Positions 27,041 to 34,235 of a DNA stretch of 64,000 nucleotides are shown one piece after another; the stretch's first letter is position 1; each line of letters opens with the position of its first letter. Both the position numbers and the translations under genes were made by a program. The notes under the pieces were generated by a model, which made no database searches, was not told the origin of the DNA, and saw only the letters and a list, made by a program, of their open reading frames with translations. The DNA comes from Pseudomonas marginalis (GTDB lineage Bacteria; Pseudomonadota; Gammaproteobacteria; Pseudomonadales; Pseudomonadaceae): NCBI RefSeq assembly GCF_001645105.1, contig NZ_LKEG01000036.1:256493-320492 (forward strand), written 5' to 3'.

Positions 27041-27309
27041 GGGTCCCTTGAGTTGTGCGCGCGCGTGGCGCTAGCGGAAATTATCGACGTAGCCCTGCTG
27101 GGAGGTGCCGCTGCTCCGAAGCGGTCGGGGGAGTAGGATCAACAAGCGAAAGCGGTGCAAAAGGAGGTTCTCCAGAAACTGTCACCTACTTCAGGGTTGA
27201 GGGCGGCGGATCTGGCACTAAGACCAGTCAGAACCGTATTACTGCCAATGAGGATGGAACCATCACCATCATTCGTACCGCTGCCGACGCTCTTATTGAG
27301 GTTTGGTAA
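27041..27309 (+). pseudogene. Decayed C-terminal fragment of a polymorphic toxin
   Basis: Two pieces in different frames look like one toxin tail. The first (about 27041-27136) reads ARVALAEIIDVALLGGAAAPK and then meets a stop. The second, shifted, reads SPETVTYF then RVEGGGSGTKTSQNRI and ends at the TAA of 27307-27309. The RVEGGGSG..TSQNRI motif recurs at the C-terminal domains of RHS- or contact-type toxins of pseudomonads (from memory). The usual residues after the motif are lost, so it is inactive. It precedes an immunity-like gene by 68 bp. The remaining sequence 26960-27040 shows nothing. Confidence 0.5.
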
Positions 27310-27377
27310 AAGGTGTCGCGGGTGTTGATCGAAAATCAGGTCAGCTAATAATTGCTAAGTTAAAGTGAGGTGAATAA

Positions 27378-28178
27378 ATGGAGGCCTTTGAAAAATATGG
27401 AAAATACAAGGCGCAAGCCGTATCAAGAATCGAACATGTAAAAAGCCACTTGGACGGCGGCTTTAATATCGAAAGATGTGTAGTAAATATAGAAACCGGC
27501 AAAGGTGATCCAATTGCGTGCATGGATAGCTTATCGTCGCATGCATATGCGCAAGCTATAGAGGAATGGTTTAGCAATTCGTCATTGGAAAAGATGAAAG
27601 CCTGGTTTTTTATAGCGGACAGTCTGCGTCGGCACCGGTATTCACTGAAAACCGACAAAATGAACTTCATGACGAAGACGTTTGATTTTTTAGCTGGCTT
27701 GGTTTCTGATAATGAATCCTTGATCAGTTGGTTCTGCAATAACGACGATATCTTTGATGCTAAAAGAGTTCAGGCGACCACTACGGCGGACTTTGTAGCG
27801 TATCAAATTAGGTTGGCGGTTAAAGGTGACTTTACTCAGTTGATCGAGCGGTGTGCCAGAATGATTGCGCATCCACCTTCGGGACCCAAGAAGAGATTCA
27901 TGCTGGATAATGAGTTCTTCATTGCGCTGGCCGAGGGTGATACGTCAAAAATGGAATCCGTCTTGCGCGAACTAACAACACCCGCCGCAATAAAGAGAAG
28001 GCTTAGTAGTGAAAGTGGTTATTCCGAGGGGCTGATTTCTACGGTTGGTGTTATTTACGCAAAAATTGCCTGGCGGCACGGTTATCAAGTAGCTATAGAT
28101 ACACCCTATATTCCAGCGGAGTGGCTACCCGTGAAACCGCTGGATTGCTATGATGTTCATTATGACTTTCTGAAATAG
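27378..28178 (+). CDS. Imm49-like immunity protein
   Basis: A 266-residue, alpha-rich, soluble protein without signal peptide. The Imm49-type pattern is seen in its overall length and in the C-terminal segment IAWRHGYQVAIDTPYIPAEWLP ending YDFLK. Base composition is clearly more AT-rich than the flanking genes, as expected for an acquired toxin-immunity cassette. The ribosome-binding sequence GAGGTG precedes the ATG. The adjacent toxin tail is broken, so this would be an orphan immunity gene protecting against toxins of related strains. Confidence 0.55.
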   Translation: MEAFEKYGKYKAQAVSRIEHVKSHLDGGFNIERCVVNIETGKGDPIACMDSLSSHAYAQAIEEWFSNSSLEKMKAWFFIADSLRRHRYSLKTDKMNFMTKTFDFLAGLVSDNESLISWFCNNDDIFDAKRVQATTTADFVAYQIRLAVKGDFTQLIERCARMIAHPPSGPKKRFMLDNEFFIALAEGDTSKMESVLRELTTPAAIKRRLSSESGYSEGLISTVGVIYAKIAWRHGYQVAIDTPYIPAEWLPVKPLDCYDVHYDFLK

Positions 28179-28193
28179 CAGGGTTGATGAAAT

Positions 28194-28592
28194 ATGAACA
28201 ATCTTTCGAAAGATGCCCAGGTGCGAAGTCAGCTGTTTGAATCTCTTGTGGGTCGCTACAACGCAACATTGATTTCTGGTCGATACGGCGGCGACTACAA
28301 CAATGATCAACTCGCGATTAGCGAGGCTGATGGGAACGTCACCTTGTTTTTGGGTTTAAAATTATTGGACAGTGAAGGTGCTTTACAGCTGGATGCTGCA
28401 TCGCTTGGTCCGCATTTACAATACTCTAAATCGTGGTTCTCCGCGTTGATCGCTAGTTTGAAGTGCTCTCCAGACACTGTTCAATTTTCAGTTAAGATTG
28501 AATCTGCGCTTGCGAAAATTTTACTTGTGGCGTGCGTAATATGTATGGATCCCGTGACGCAAGATATTAAGTTGTTGCGTATTGCAATTTGA
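28194..28592 (+). CDS. Hypothetical protein in the toxin-immunity island
   Basis: A 132-residue protein not recognised. It has no signal peptide; the C-terminal stretch ILLVACVICM is hydrophobic but short. It starts 15 bp after the Imm49-like gene on the same strand and shares its low GC, so the two are probably co-transcribed. A second immunity protein or a small effector partner is possible (inference). Confidence 0.5.
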   Translation: MNNLSKDAQVRSQLFESLVGRYNATLISGRYGGDYNNDQLAISEADGNVTLFLGLKLLDSEGALQLDAASLGPHLQYSKSWFSALIASLKCSPDTVQFSVKIESALAKILLVACVICMDPVTQDIKLLRIAI

Positions 28593-28982
28593 TTCGCGAA
28601 GGAAGGGCATCAGAAAAGTAACTGCCTTCCCTTCGGGGACTTAATGCTCGGCCAGATATATTTCCGGCCAACAGCCTCGAGCATTTAAATTGAAGTGTAT
28701 GTTCATTAATAACAGGTGCTGCATCTGAGAAAAGTGCATGGATTTATTTTCTTTGTCCCCTTTTTCACTCAGAAAAATGGATTTACTAATGTTGAGAAGA
28801 TTAAAGTCGTCATTCTTCCTGTTATAGGGGAGTGGAAGAGTGCGAAGTCAATAAGGGGTATGACTGATTAAGAATTTGATGGGACGGTGCTTTTGCTAAT
28901 GAGATCTGTGGGCTGTAGCGTTTAAGTACATAAAGATAAATAGCCTGTTAAATTAATGTCTAGCCCTTAAATACGTTCACAC
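28593..28982. other. AT-rich intergenic region with hairpin and a weak small ORF
   Basis: This 390-bp gap separates the toxin-immunity island from the Hxc genes. AATGCTCG (28643-28650) and CGAGCATT (28678-28685) can pair around a GGCC/GGCC inner stem and may end transcription of the preceding gene. A GTG-started frame at 28716-28871 (51 codons, containing EKIKVVILPVIGEWKS) has no good ribosome-binding site and may be a gene fragment. The rest shows nothing I can assign. Confidence 0.4.
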
Positions 28983-29594
28983 CTAATTCAATGGGCCCAC
29001 GACCTGCCGATAATGTTCTGCTCCCTGCAACGTCTGGCGAGTCAGCTTGATCTCCAGGCCTTGGGGTTCGTCCTTGCGATTGCCGCTCAGCTGACGCCAA
29101 CCCTGGCCAGGCTCCCAGACACGCACCTGTAGGTCACTCACTTTGTCCAATACGGCCACGCCTTCGCCTGGTGCGGGAAGCGGGTAGCGGCTGCGCGCGG
29201 GTGCTGCTGCGCGGTATAGGGTTTGGTCCTGCAGCCACCAGCGTACCCGTTGCAGACCGTCTTCCGACGCGGCTGCGCTGCGGATCACGTCTAGGCGAAA
29301 GCGCTGATTGTCTGCGCTGCGTACGCTGATCGCCGGCGGTGCTTGCGCAGGTTCGGTCTCGTGCTCGGTAAGGTTCGGCACGCGCAATTCGGTGCTGGCG
29401 CGCAGGGCCAGGTCGCGTTCCAGCTGGTTCAGGGCGCGCAGTAGGGCTTCGGTGTGTTCGGTGCTCGCCTGCAGATGCTGGTCGGCACGGCTGACGCTGT
29501 CGAGGCCGCGCCAGGCAATCAGGCTGACGATCGCCATCAGCATGATCGCCACCATCACTTCAATCAGCGTAAAGCCGTGCTGCCGAGTATTCAT
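28983..29594 (-). CDS. hxcW: Type II secretion minor pseudopilin GspJ/HxcW
   Basis: A 203-residue pseudopilin. The prepilin-peptidase site is G^FTLIE (RQHGFTLIEVMVAIM), with Glu5, followed by a hydrophobic helix and a long periplasmic domain with WWLQDQTLYRAAAPA typical of GspJ. It would cap the pseudopilus tip with the H, I and K-type subunits. The ATG at 29594 overlaps the hxcU stop (ATGA), so the two are coupled. The longer frame to 29756 is rejected. Confidence 0.88.
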   Translation of the reverse strand: MNTRQHGFTLIEVMVAIMLMAIVSLIAWRGLDSVSRADQHLQASTEHTEALLRALNQLERDLALRASTELRVPNLTEHETEPAQAPPAISVRSADNQRFRLDVIRSAAASEDGLQRVRWWLQDQTLYRAAAPARSRYPLPAPGEGVAVLDKVSDLQVRVWEPGQGWRQLSGNRKDEPQGLEIKLTRQTLQGAEHYRQVVGPLN

Positions 29595-30052
29595 GGCGTG
29601 GCCTCCACGCGAAATTGTCCGGCCGCGGTGCGCCGTACCGAAAGGCTGTTCTGACCGTCCGAAAGTTGCAGTTGCAACGGCGTATCGAACCACTCGGCGT
29701 TGAGTACGACCCGTTGTTTGGGGACGACGCGTACCTGAACCGCCTGTGTGTCCCACGCACGAGGGCGCAGTTGCGGGTCGCTGTTGAACTGATCGAAGCC
29801 CGTAGCATGTTCATTGCGGCGGCTGAAGTGAAAACCTTTGGTATCTGCCAGCCAGGTGATCGGGCGCCCGTCGGCCAAGGCTTCGGCCTGGGCGACCTGC
29901 AGCAGTTGCACCAGGCGATTGGCGTCCTGGCGCAGCAGGTGCAACGGGTCGGGCTTGATACTCAGGCCGACCGCCGCACTGGCAATGCCGATGATGATGA
30001 GCACCACCATCAGTTCGATCAGGGTAAAGCCGTGTTGCCTGGCCGCTGTCAT
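29591..30052 (-). CDS. hxcU: Type II secretion minor pseudopilin GspH/HxcU
   Basis: A 153-residue pseudopilin with cleavage site G^FTLIE (RQHGFTLIELMVVLIII) after a short leader starting MTAARQ. The GspH-type body follows (ADGRPITWLADTKGFHFSRR; C-terminal RRTAAGQFRVE). The ATG at 30052 is the only start that places the leader correctly. It overlaps hxcW downstream and is divergent from hxcP, whose start is 81 bp away. Confidence 0.87.
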   Translation of the reverse strand: MTAARQHGFTLIELMVVLIIIGIASAAVGLSIKPDPLHLLRQDANRLVQLLQVAQAEALADGRPITWLADTKGFHFSRRNEHATGFDQFNSDPQLRPRAWDTQAVQVRVVPKQRVVLNAEWFDTPLQLQLSDGQNSLSVRRTAAGQFRVEATP

Positions 30053-30133
30053 CGCGCAACGCTCCGTCGTCGTGGAGAACATACCGAGAGTTGTCCTGTA
30101 GACTGCCTGACAGGACAACAAGGAGGTTTCGTC

Positions 30134-30565
30134 TTGGCATACACTTTTCGTTTATCGCCCGCGCAATGCGTGCAGTCGGCGGCGTTGCTCGCGACGTTGG
30201 CGGGCGTGTTGGTCTGGTCATCACTGCTGCTGACCCCGGTCCAATCCAGCGCACCGCCGGCCGAGCGCGAAGGCGCCGCAGTGGCGGTCGACAGCCCGGC
30301 ATTGCAGTGGTTTTCCAATCGGCTTGCAGTGCTGGATATCAAGGTTTCAGGGATGATGACCGGTGCGCATGGCGCGGTCGCGATCCTCAGTCTCAACGGC
30401 ATGCCACCCCGTGGGTTTCTGGTGGGGGAGCGCTTGACCCAGGGGGTGCGCCTGGTGGCGATTGAGCGCGACACCGTGGTGATTGAGCGCGGCAGCGAAC
30501 GGACTCGATTCAAGGTCAGCACGCTGCCCGACGCTCAGTCGATGCCACGATTGACCCGGCCCTGA
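30134..30565 (+). CDS. hxcP: Type II secretion inner-membrane protein GspC/HxcP
   Basis: A 143-residue bitopic protein that links the secretin to the inner-membrane platform. It has one membrane helix (AALLATLAGVLVWSSLLLTPV) and the homology region (RLAVLDIKVSGMM, GHGAVAIL-like segment, FLVGERLTQGVRLVAIERDTVVI). It lacks the PDZ domain or C-terminal coiled coil of longer GspC proteins. The start is a TTG at 30134, chosen because a strong AAGGAGG sits 8 bp upstream and no ATG fits. It is flanked on both sides by minus-strand genes. Confidence 0.85.
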   Translation: MAYTFRLSPAQCVQSAALLATLAGVLVWSSLLLTPVQSSAPPAEREGAAVAVDSPALQWFSNRLAVLDIKVSGMMTGAHGAVAILSLNGMPPRGFLVGERLTQGVRLVAIERDTVVIERGSERTRFKVSTLPDAQSMPRLTRP

Positions 30566-30571
30566 GCCCGC

Positions 30572-30958
30572 TCATTCGCTTTTTTCCACGGGCTGGGCGA
30601 GCAGCGTCTCGAGCCGCGCCAACGGCGGCGCCTCGCGTTCGCGGTCCGAGACCTGCAGCGTGACGCGCATCAGCCGGGGGGCTGCACTCGGCGCGATCAC
30701 TTGCCCGCAGCGCAGTTGCAGGCGCCCCTGATCACATTCGAAGGCTTTGTGCCCCGGTACCAGCCGGCCTTCCAGGCGCAGTTCGGCCAGTCGGCTCTGC
30801 GCCGCCAGCAGTGCCAGTGATCGGTCACGCAGCAGGCCATTGCTCTGGGTCATCAGGCCCGCAACGCGCACGGCTGCCGACATGGCCACGGCAATAATCG
30901 CCAACGCCACCAGCACCTCGATCAACGTAAAACCTTGCTCCTTGCGCGACAGCTCCAT
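30572..30958 (-). CDS. hxcV: Type II secretion minor pseudopilin GspI/HxcV
   Basis: A 128-residue pseudopilin: leader MELSRKEQ, cleavage site G^FTLIEVLVALAIIAVAMSA, then a GspI-type body (LLAAQSRLAELRLEGRLVPG). It starts tip assembly with the J and K subunits. It is read on the minus strand between two plus-strand hxc genes and converges with hxcP, the two stops being only 6 bp apart. The ATG at 30958 is preferred to one at 30997. Confidence 0.88.
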   Translation of the reverse strand: MELSRKEQGFTLIEVLVALAIIAVAMSAAVRVAGLMTQSNGLLRDRSLALLAAQSRLAELRLEGRLVPGHKAFECDQGRLQLRCGQVIAPSAAPRLMRVTLQVSDREREAPPLARLETLLAQPVEKSE

Positions 30959-31014
30959 GGGTGACTCTTTACCGAAAACCGGCATGCAGGATAACACTCG
31001 AAAACAGGCAGATG

Positions 31015-31038
31015 ACTCAGCGTGCGGCTGAGTTTTTT
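31015..31038 (+). terminator. Rho-independent terminator upstream of hxcT
   Basis: ACTCAGC (31015-31021) and GCTGAGT (31027-31033) pair around a GTGCG loop and are followed by a T-run to 31038. The orientation is plus strand. It would stop transcripts coming from hxcP across hxcV antisense, or act as an attenuator if the hxcT promoter lies upstream. Confidence 0.7.
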
Positions 31039-31104
31039 CAATACACCATTTAGTTCATTTGTTACACTGCGCGCCGAATTGCAAACAAGCCAAGGATGGT
31101 GGAT

Positions 31105-31554
31105 ATGGATGTCGCTCGCGTCAAATTTCAGTCTGCAGGTGGCCGAGGCCAGCAGGGGTTCACCCTGATCGAGATCATGGTGGTGGTGGTGATTCTCGGC
31201 ATCCTCGCGGCCATGGTCGTACCCAAGGTGCTCGACCGTCCGGATCAAGCCAGGGCCACGGCGGCCAAGCAGGACGTCTCCGGCCTGATGCAGGCACTCA
31301 AGCTCTATCGCCTCGACCACGGCACTTACCCGAGCATGAACCAGGGGCTCAAAGTGCTGGTGGAGCGCCCGGCGGACGCCAAGAACAGCAACTGGCGTTC
31401 CTACCTGGAGCGTTTGCCCAATGACCCGTGGGGGCGTCCTTACCATTACCTGAACCCTGGCGCGAACGGCGAAGTCGACATCTTCTCCCTCGGTGCAGAC
31501 GGGCAACCTGACGGCGACGGCGTGAACGCCGATATCGGCTCCTGGCAGCTCTAA
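31105..31554 (+). CDS. hxcT: Type II secretion major pseudopilin GspG/HxcT
   Basis: A 149-residue major pseudopilin with cleavage site G^FTLIEIMVVVVILGILAAMVVPKV and the GspG body (GTYPSMNQGLKVLVERP, LPNDPWGRPYHYLNPG, DIFSLGADGQPDGDGVNADIG), including calcium-loop aspartates. It polymerises into the pseudopilus. The ATG at 31105 is placed 8 bp after AAGGA; an ATG at 31096 overlaps that site. It begins the long plus-strand operon hxcT-X-Y-Z-Q-R-S. Confidence 0.92.
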   Translation: MDVARVKFQSAGGRGQQGFTLIEIMVVVVILGILAAMVVPKVLDRPDQARATAAKQDVSGLMQALKLYRLDHGTYPSMNQGLKVLVERPADAKNSNWRSYLERLPNDPWGRPYHYLNPGANGEVDIFSLGADGQPDGDGVNADIGSWQL

Positions 31555-31562
31555 GCGCTGCC

Positions 31563-32528
31563 ATGAAAAAACCGTTGCTCAATAGCGCGAAACAGCGCGG
31601 CATGGCGATCATCAGCGCCTTGCTGATCGCCGCCGTGGTGGCGGTTATCGCCGCTGGCATGCTCACCCGGCAGAGCGTGTTTACCCGCTCGCTGGAAGCT
31701 GAACAGTCACGCCTGCAAGGCAGTGCGGTGCTGCTCGGCGGCCTGGAAACCAGCCGGCAACTGCTGTGGGATGCGCGTCGCAAGGAAGCACCAACGCGGC
31801 GTGACCAGGCATGGGCGCAACCGATCAAAAGCGCCCTCCCGGGTGCAGGTTTTGATGGGCGCCTGGAGGATCAGCAAGGCAAATTCAACCTGCGGAACTT
31901 GATCGCCGGCGAGCGCGTCAATGCCCGGCAATTACGCAGTTTTGAGCAGCTGTGCGCTATGCTCGGCATCGAGGCTGGCGTTGCGCAACGCATCAGTCAG
32001 CGCGTCATTGCCGCTTATCCGCGCCAGGAACATTCGCAAAGCACGACGCAAAACCGGTTTAACAGCGGCCGCGCGACTTCGCCCGACGCCAACGCCAATC
32101 CCGTTCCTGCAACCCGGCCGATGCTGCGCAGCCTCGACGACCTGCGCGGTATCCAGGGCGTGAATGAGCGGGTGTTGGCGCGCCTGGCGCCCTATGTCAG
32201 CGTTATCCCGGTCAGTACCTGGGTCAACAGCAATACCGCCAGCGCTGAGGTACTGGCCGCGGTAGTGCCTGGGCTATCGCTGACCCAGGCGCAGGCCTTG
32301 GTCGCAGAGCGTGATCGGGGCCAGTGGTTTATCAATCGTGGCGACTTTCTCAATCGCTTGCGTGCGCCGCAGTTGAGCGTCGACGACCTTGATGTCGGCA
32401 TCACCAGCGAATGGTTTCTGCTTCACGGTTACGCCCGTCGTGACAAGCGCCGGGTCAGGGTGGACGCATTGTTGTATCGCTCGGAGAGCGACATGCCCAA
32501 GGTGATCTGGTCGAGACTGGGCGTATGA
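31563..32528 (+). CDS. hxcX: Type II secretion minor pseudopilin GspK/HxcX
   Basis: A 321-residue pseudopilin, the largest of the set as expected for GspK. The N-terminal leader ends ...KQRGMAIISALLIAAVVAVIAAG; as usual for GspK, Glu5 is absent. The body contains GRLEDQQGKFNLRNL and LDDLRGIQGVNERVLARLAPYVSV, the helical insert of the family. It caps the pilus tip. The stop overlaps the hxcY start (ATGA). Confidence 0.88.
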   Translation: MKKPLLNSAKQRGMAIISALLIAAVVAVIAAGMLTRQSVFTRSLEAEQSRLQGSAVLLGGLETSRQLLWDARRKEAPTRRDQAWAQPIKSALPGAGFDGRLEDQQGKFNLRNLIAGERVNARQLRSFEQLCAMLGIEAGVAQRISQRVIAAYPRQEHSQSTTQNRFNSGRATSPDANANPVPATRPMLRSLDDLRGIQGVNERVLARLAPYVSVIPVSTWVNSNTASAEVLAAVVPGLSLTQAQALVAERDRGQWFINRGDFLNRLRAPQLSVDDLDVGITSEWFLLHGYARRDKRRVRVDALLYRSESDMPKVIWSRLGV

Positions 32529-33697
32529 GTGTGCGCATTGCCTTGCCGCCGCTGAACAGCCTGACGCCGGACACTGAGCTTGCGTTCGCACGCCTGGACC
32601 GCAACGGTCGCGTCAGCCAGACCGGCGTCAGTACGCTGGCGTTGCTGGGGCAGACGGCTCAATCGCAGAGCGTGGAGTGCTTTCTTCACCCCATGGACAG
32701 CGTCCTCACACAGTTGCAGTTGCCACCGCTGTCGGCCGCGAAGACCCAGGCGGCGGTGATATGTGCGGCACAGGCGCTGATCCTCGGTCGCATTGAACAG
32801 ATGCATATCGCGCACAGCCCTGGCGATGCCGATGGGCACGTGTTCCTCAGTTGGTTGCCGACGTCGGTCCTGGAGCGTTTCGGTGAGGTGTTGAGCCAGC
32901 ACCGGTTAAAGCTGCGGGGACTTTATCCTGCACCCTATGGCCTGCCGGTGCCACCGGCCGGGCACATCAGTGCCTGTGTGCTGGAGGGGCATTTGCTGCT
33001 GCGCCATAGCCTTGAGCAAGGCGTGGTCGAACCGCAGGTTCAGGCGAGCCTGGACGCGCTGGCGGCCAGTGGCAGCCGCTTGGCCTGGTTCGGTGACGAC
33101 ACCCCCGCTGCAGTGATCGAGCCACAACCTGCGCAGCAACGATGGTCTGCTGCTTTACCTACGTGGGGATTGCACGGCGGCGTCGGCAAGGCACCAGGGT
33201 CGCAAGCGGGTTGGGGCAGGGCGCTGGCCTGTTGCGCGCTGGCAATCGGCGTGTGGCTGCTGGGCCTGAACCTGTACGCCGCGCGTGAGGCCAGCGAAGG
33301 CCAGCAACTCAAAATGCAAATGAGTCAGCGGGTCAAACAGGCGTTTCCCGAGTTGCCGGTGATCCTTAATCCACTGCAACAAGCCCGTCAGCAATTGAGC
33401 GCGCGGCAGAACCCGGCCAGTAACGACGCATCCCAGCGCTTTGCCGGCCTGATGCTGCAAGCCGCCGACGCGATGCCGTTCATGGTCGGCAATGTGCAGG
33501 GCCTGGTCTTTGAACAGGCAGAGCTGCACGTGAGTTTGACCGCCGATGCGCGGCGAAATACCCCAGATAACGCCTGGCAAGCCACCCTGGCCCAGGCCGG
33601 CGTCGCGGCTCAGGCCACGCCGACGGGCTGGCGCCTGCGCCCGGCCGATGCCGAATCCCGTGAACCCGACTCCGGTGCTGCAAGCGACAATGAATAA
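32525..33697 (+). CDS. hxcY: Type II secretion inner-membrane protein GspL/HxcY
   Basis: A 390-residue protein with a cytoplasmic actin-like N-terminal domain that docks the GspE ATPase, one membrane helix near residue 240 (ACCALAIGVWLLGLNLYAA) and a periplasmic ferredoxin-like tail. The start overlaps hxcX by 4 bp and the end overlaps hxcZ by 8 bp. Sequence in this family varies strongly; position and topology support the call. Confidence 0.83.
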   Translation: MSVRIALPPLNSLTPDTELAFARLDRNGRVSQTGVSTLALLGQTAQSQSVECFLHPMDSVLTQLQLPPLSAAKTQAAVICAAQALILGRIEQMHIAHSPGDADGHVFLSWLPTSVLERFGEVLSQHRLKLRGLYPAPYGLPVPPAGHISACVLEGHLLLRHSLEQGVVEPQVQASLDALAASGSRLAWFGDDTPAAVIEPQPAQQRWSAALPTWGLHGGVGKAPGSQAGWGRALACCALAIGVWLLGLNLYAAREASEGQQLKMQMSQRVKQAFPELPVILNPLQQARQQLSARQNPASNDASQRFAGLMLQAADAMPFMVGNVQGLVFEQAELHVSLTADARRNTPDNAWQATLAQAGVAAQATPTGWRLRPADAESREPDSGAASDNE

Positions 33698-34235
33698 GCA
33701 TTCCTTGACCCTTTGGCGTGGCCAATGGCAGCACTTCAACGCGCGCACACGGGGCGTTTGGCGAGGCCTGTCACGGCGGGAAAAACGCATGGTCGCGGGC
33801 ACTGCGCTGCTGCTCGTCGGGCTGCTGAGCTGGCTGGTCCTGATCCAGCCGGCCTTGAAGAAAATCGAATATTGGCAGGCTGAAACACCAAAGCTGCGTG
33901 CGCAAACCGAGGCACTCGAACGCTTGCTGCGCGAGGTGCCGACACCAACCGCCGGCCAGCCGCTCGAACCGGCCCTGCGCCAAAGCCTGGATGCGCGCGG
34001 GCTGGTCGGATATTACCAATTGACGCCGGTGGAGACCGGCTGGCAGTTGACGTTCGAAACTGCACCGGCTGACGCAGTCATCGGTTGGCTGGTGAGCAAC
34101 CCAAGGCAATTTTCTCTGGAAGTGGTCGAGGCCCGTTTGCAGCGTGCAGGCGAAGCCAAGGCCGATGATACGGCAGGCACTCTGTCGGGAACTGTCCGCA
34201 TGGATCAGGCGCTTGGCGCTAAGGAAGCTTCATGA
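33690..34235 (+). CDS. hxcZ: Type II secretion inner-membrane protein GspM/HxcZ
   Basis: A 181-residue bitopic protein: short cytoplasmic N-terminus (FNARTRGVWRGLSRREKRMV), one membrane helix (GTALLLVGLLSWLVLIQPAL) and a periplasmic domain, the GspM layout. It partners GspL. The ATG at 33690 overlaps the hxcY stop; upstream in-frame starts would duplicate more of hxcY. The stop overlaps the hxcQ start by ATGA. Confidence 0.83.
   Translation: MNKHSLTLWRGQWQHFNARTRGVWRGLSRREKRMVAGTALLLVGLLSWLVLIQPALKKIEYWQAETPKLRAQTEALERLLREVPTPTAGQPLEPALRQSLDARGLVGYYQLTPVETGWQLTFETAPADAVIGWLVSNPRQFSLEVVEARLQRAGEAKADDTAGTLSGTVRMDQALGAKEAS

Noticed and set aside
27055..27309. 84-codon frame as an intact gene
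   Set aside because: Its N-terminal part is out of frame with the toxin-like DVALLGGAAAPK piece, so it is better read as a frameshifted remnant.
28716..28871. 51-codon GTG-started frame
   Set aside because: No clear ribosome-binding site or family match; kept only as a note in the intergenic entry.
29615..30565. 316-codon frame as the full hxcP gene
   Set aside because: The first 170 codons are antisense to hxcU; the real start is the TTG at 30134 with a strong AAGGAGG.
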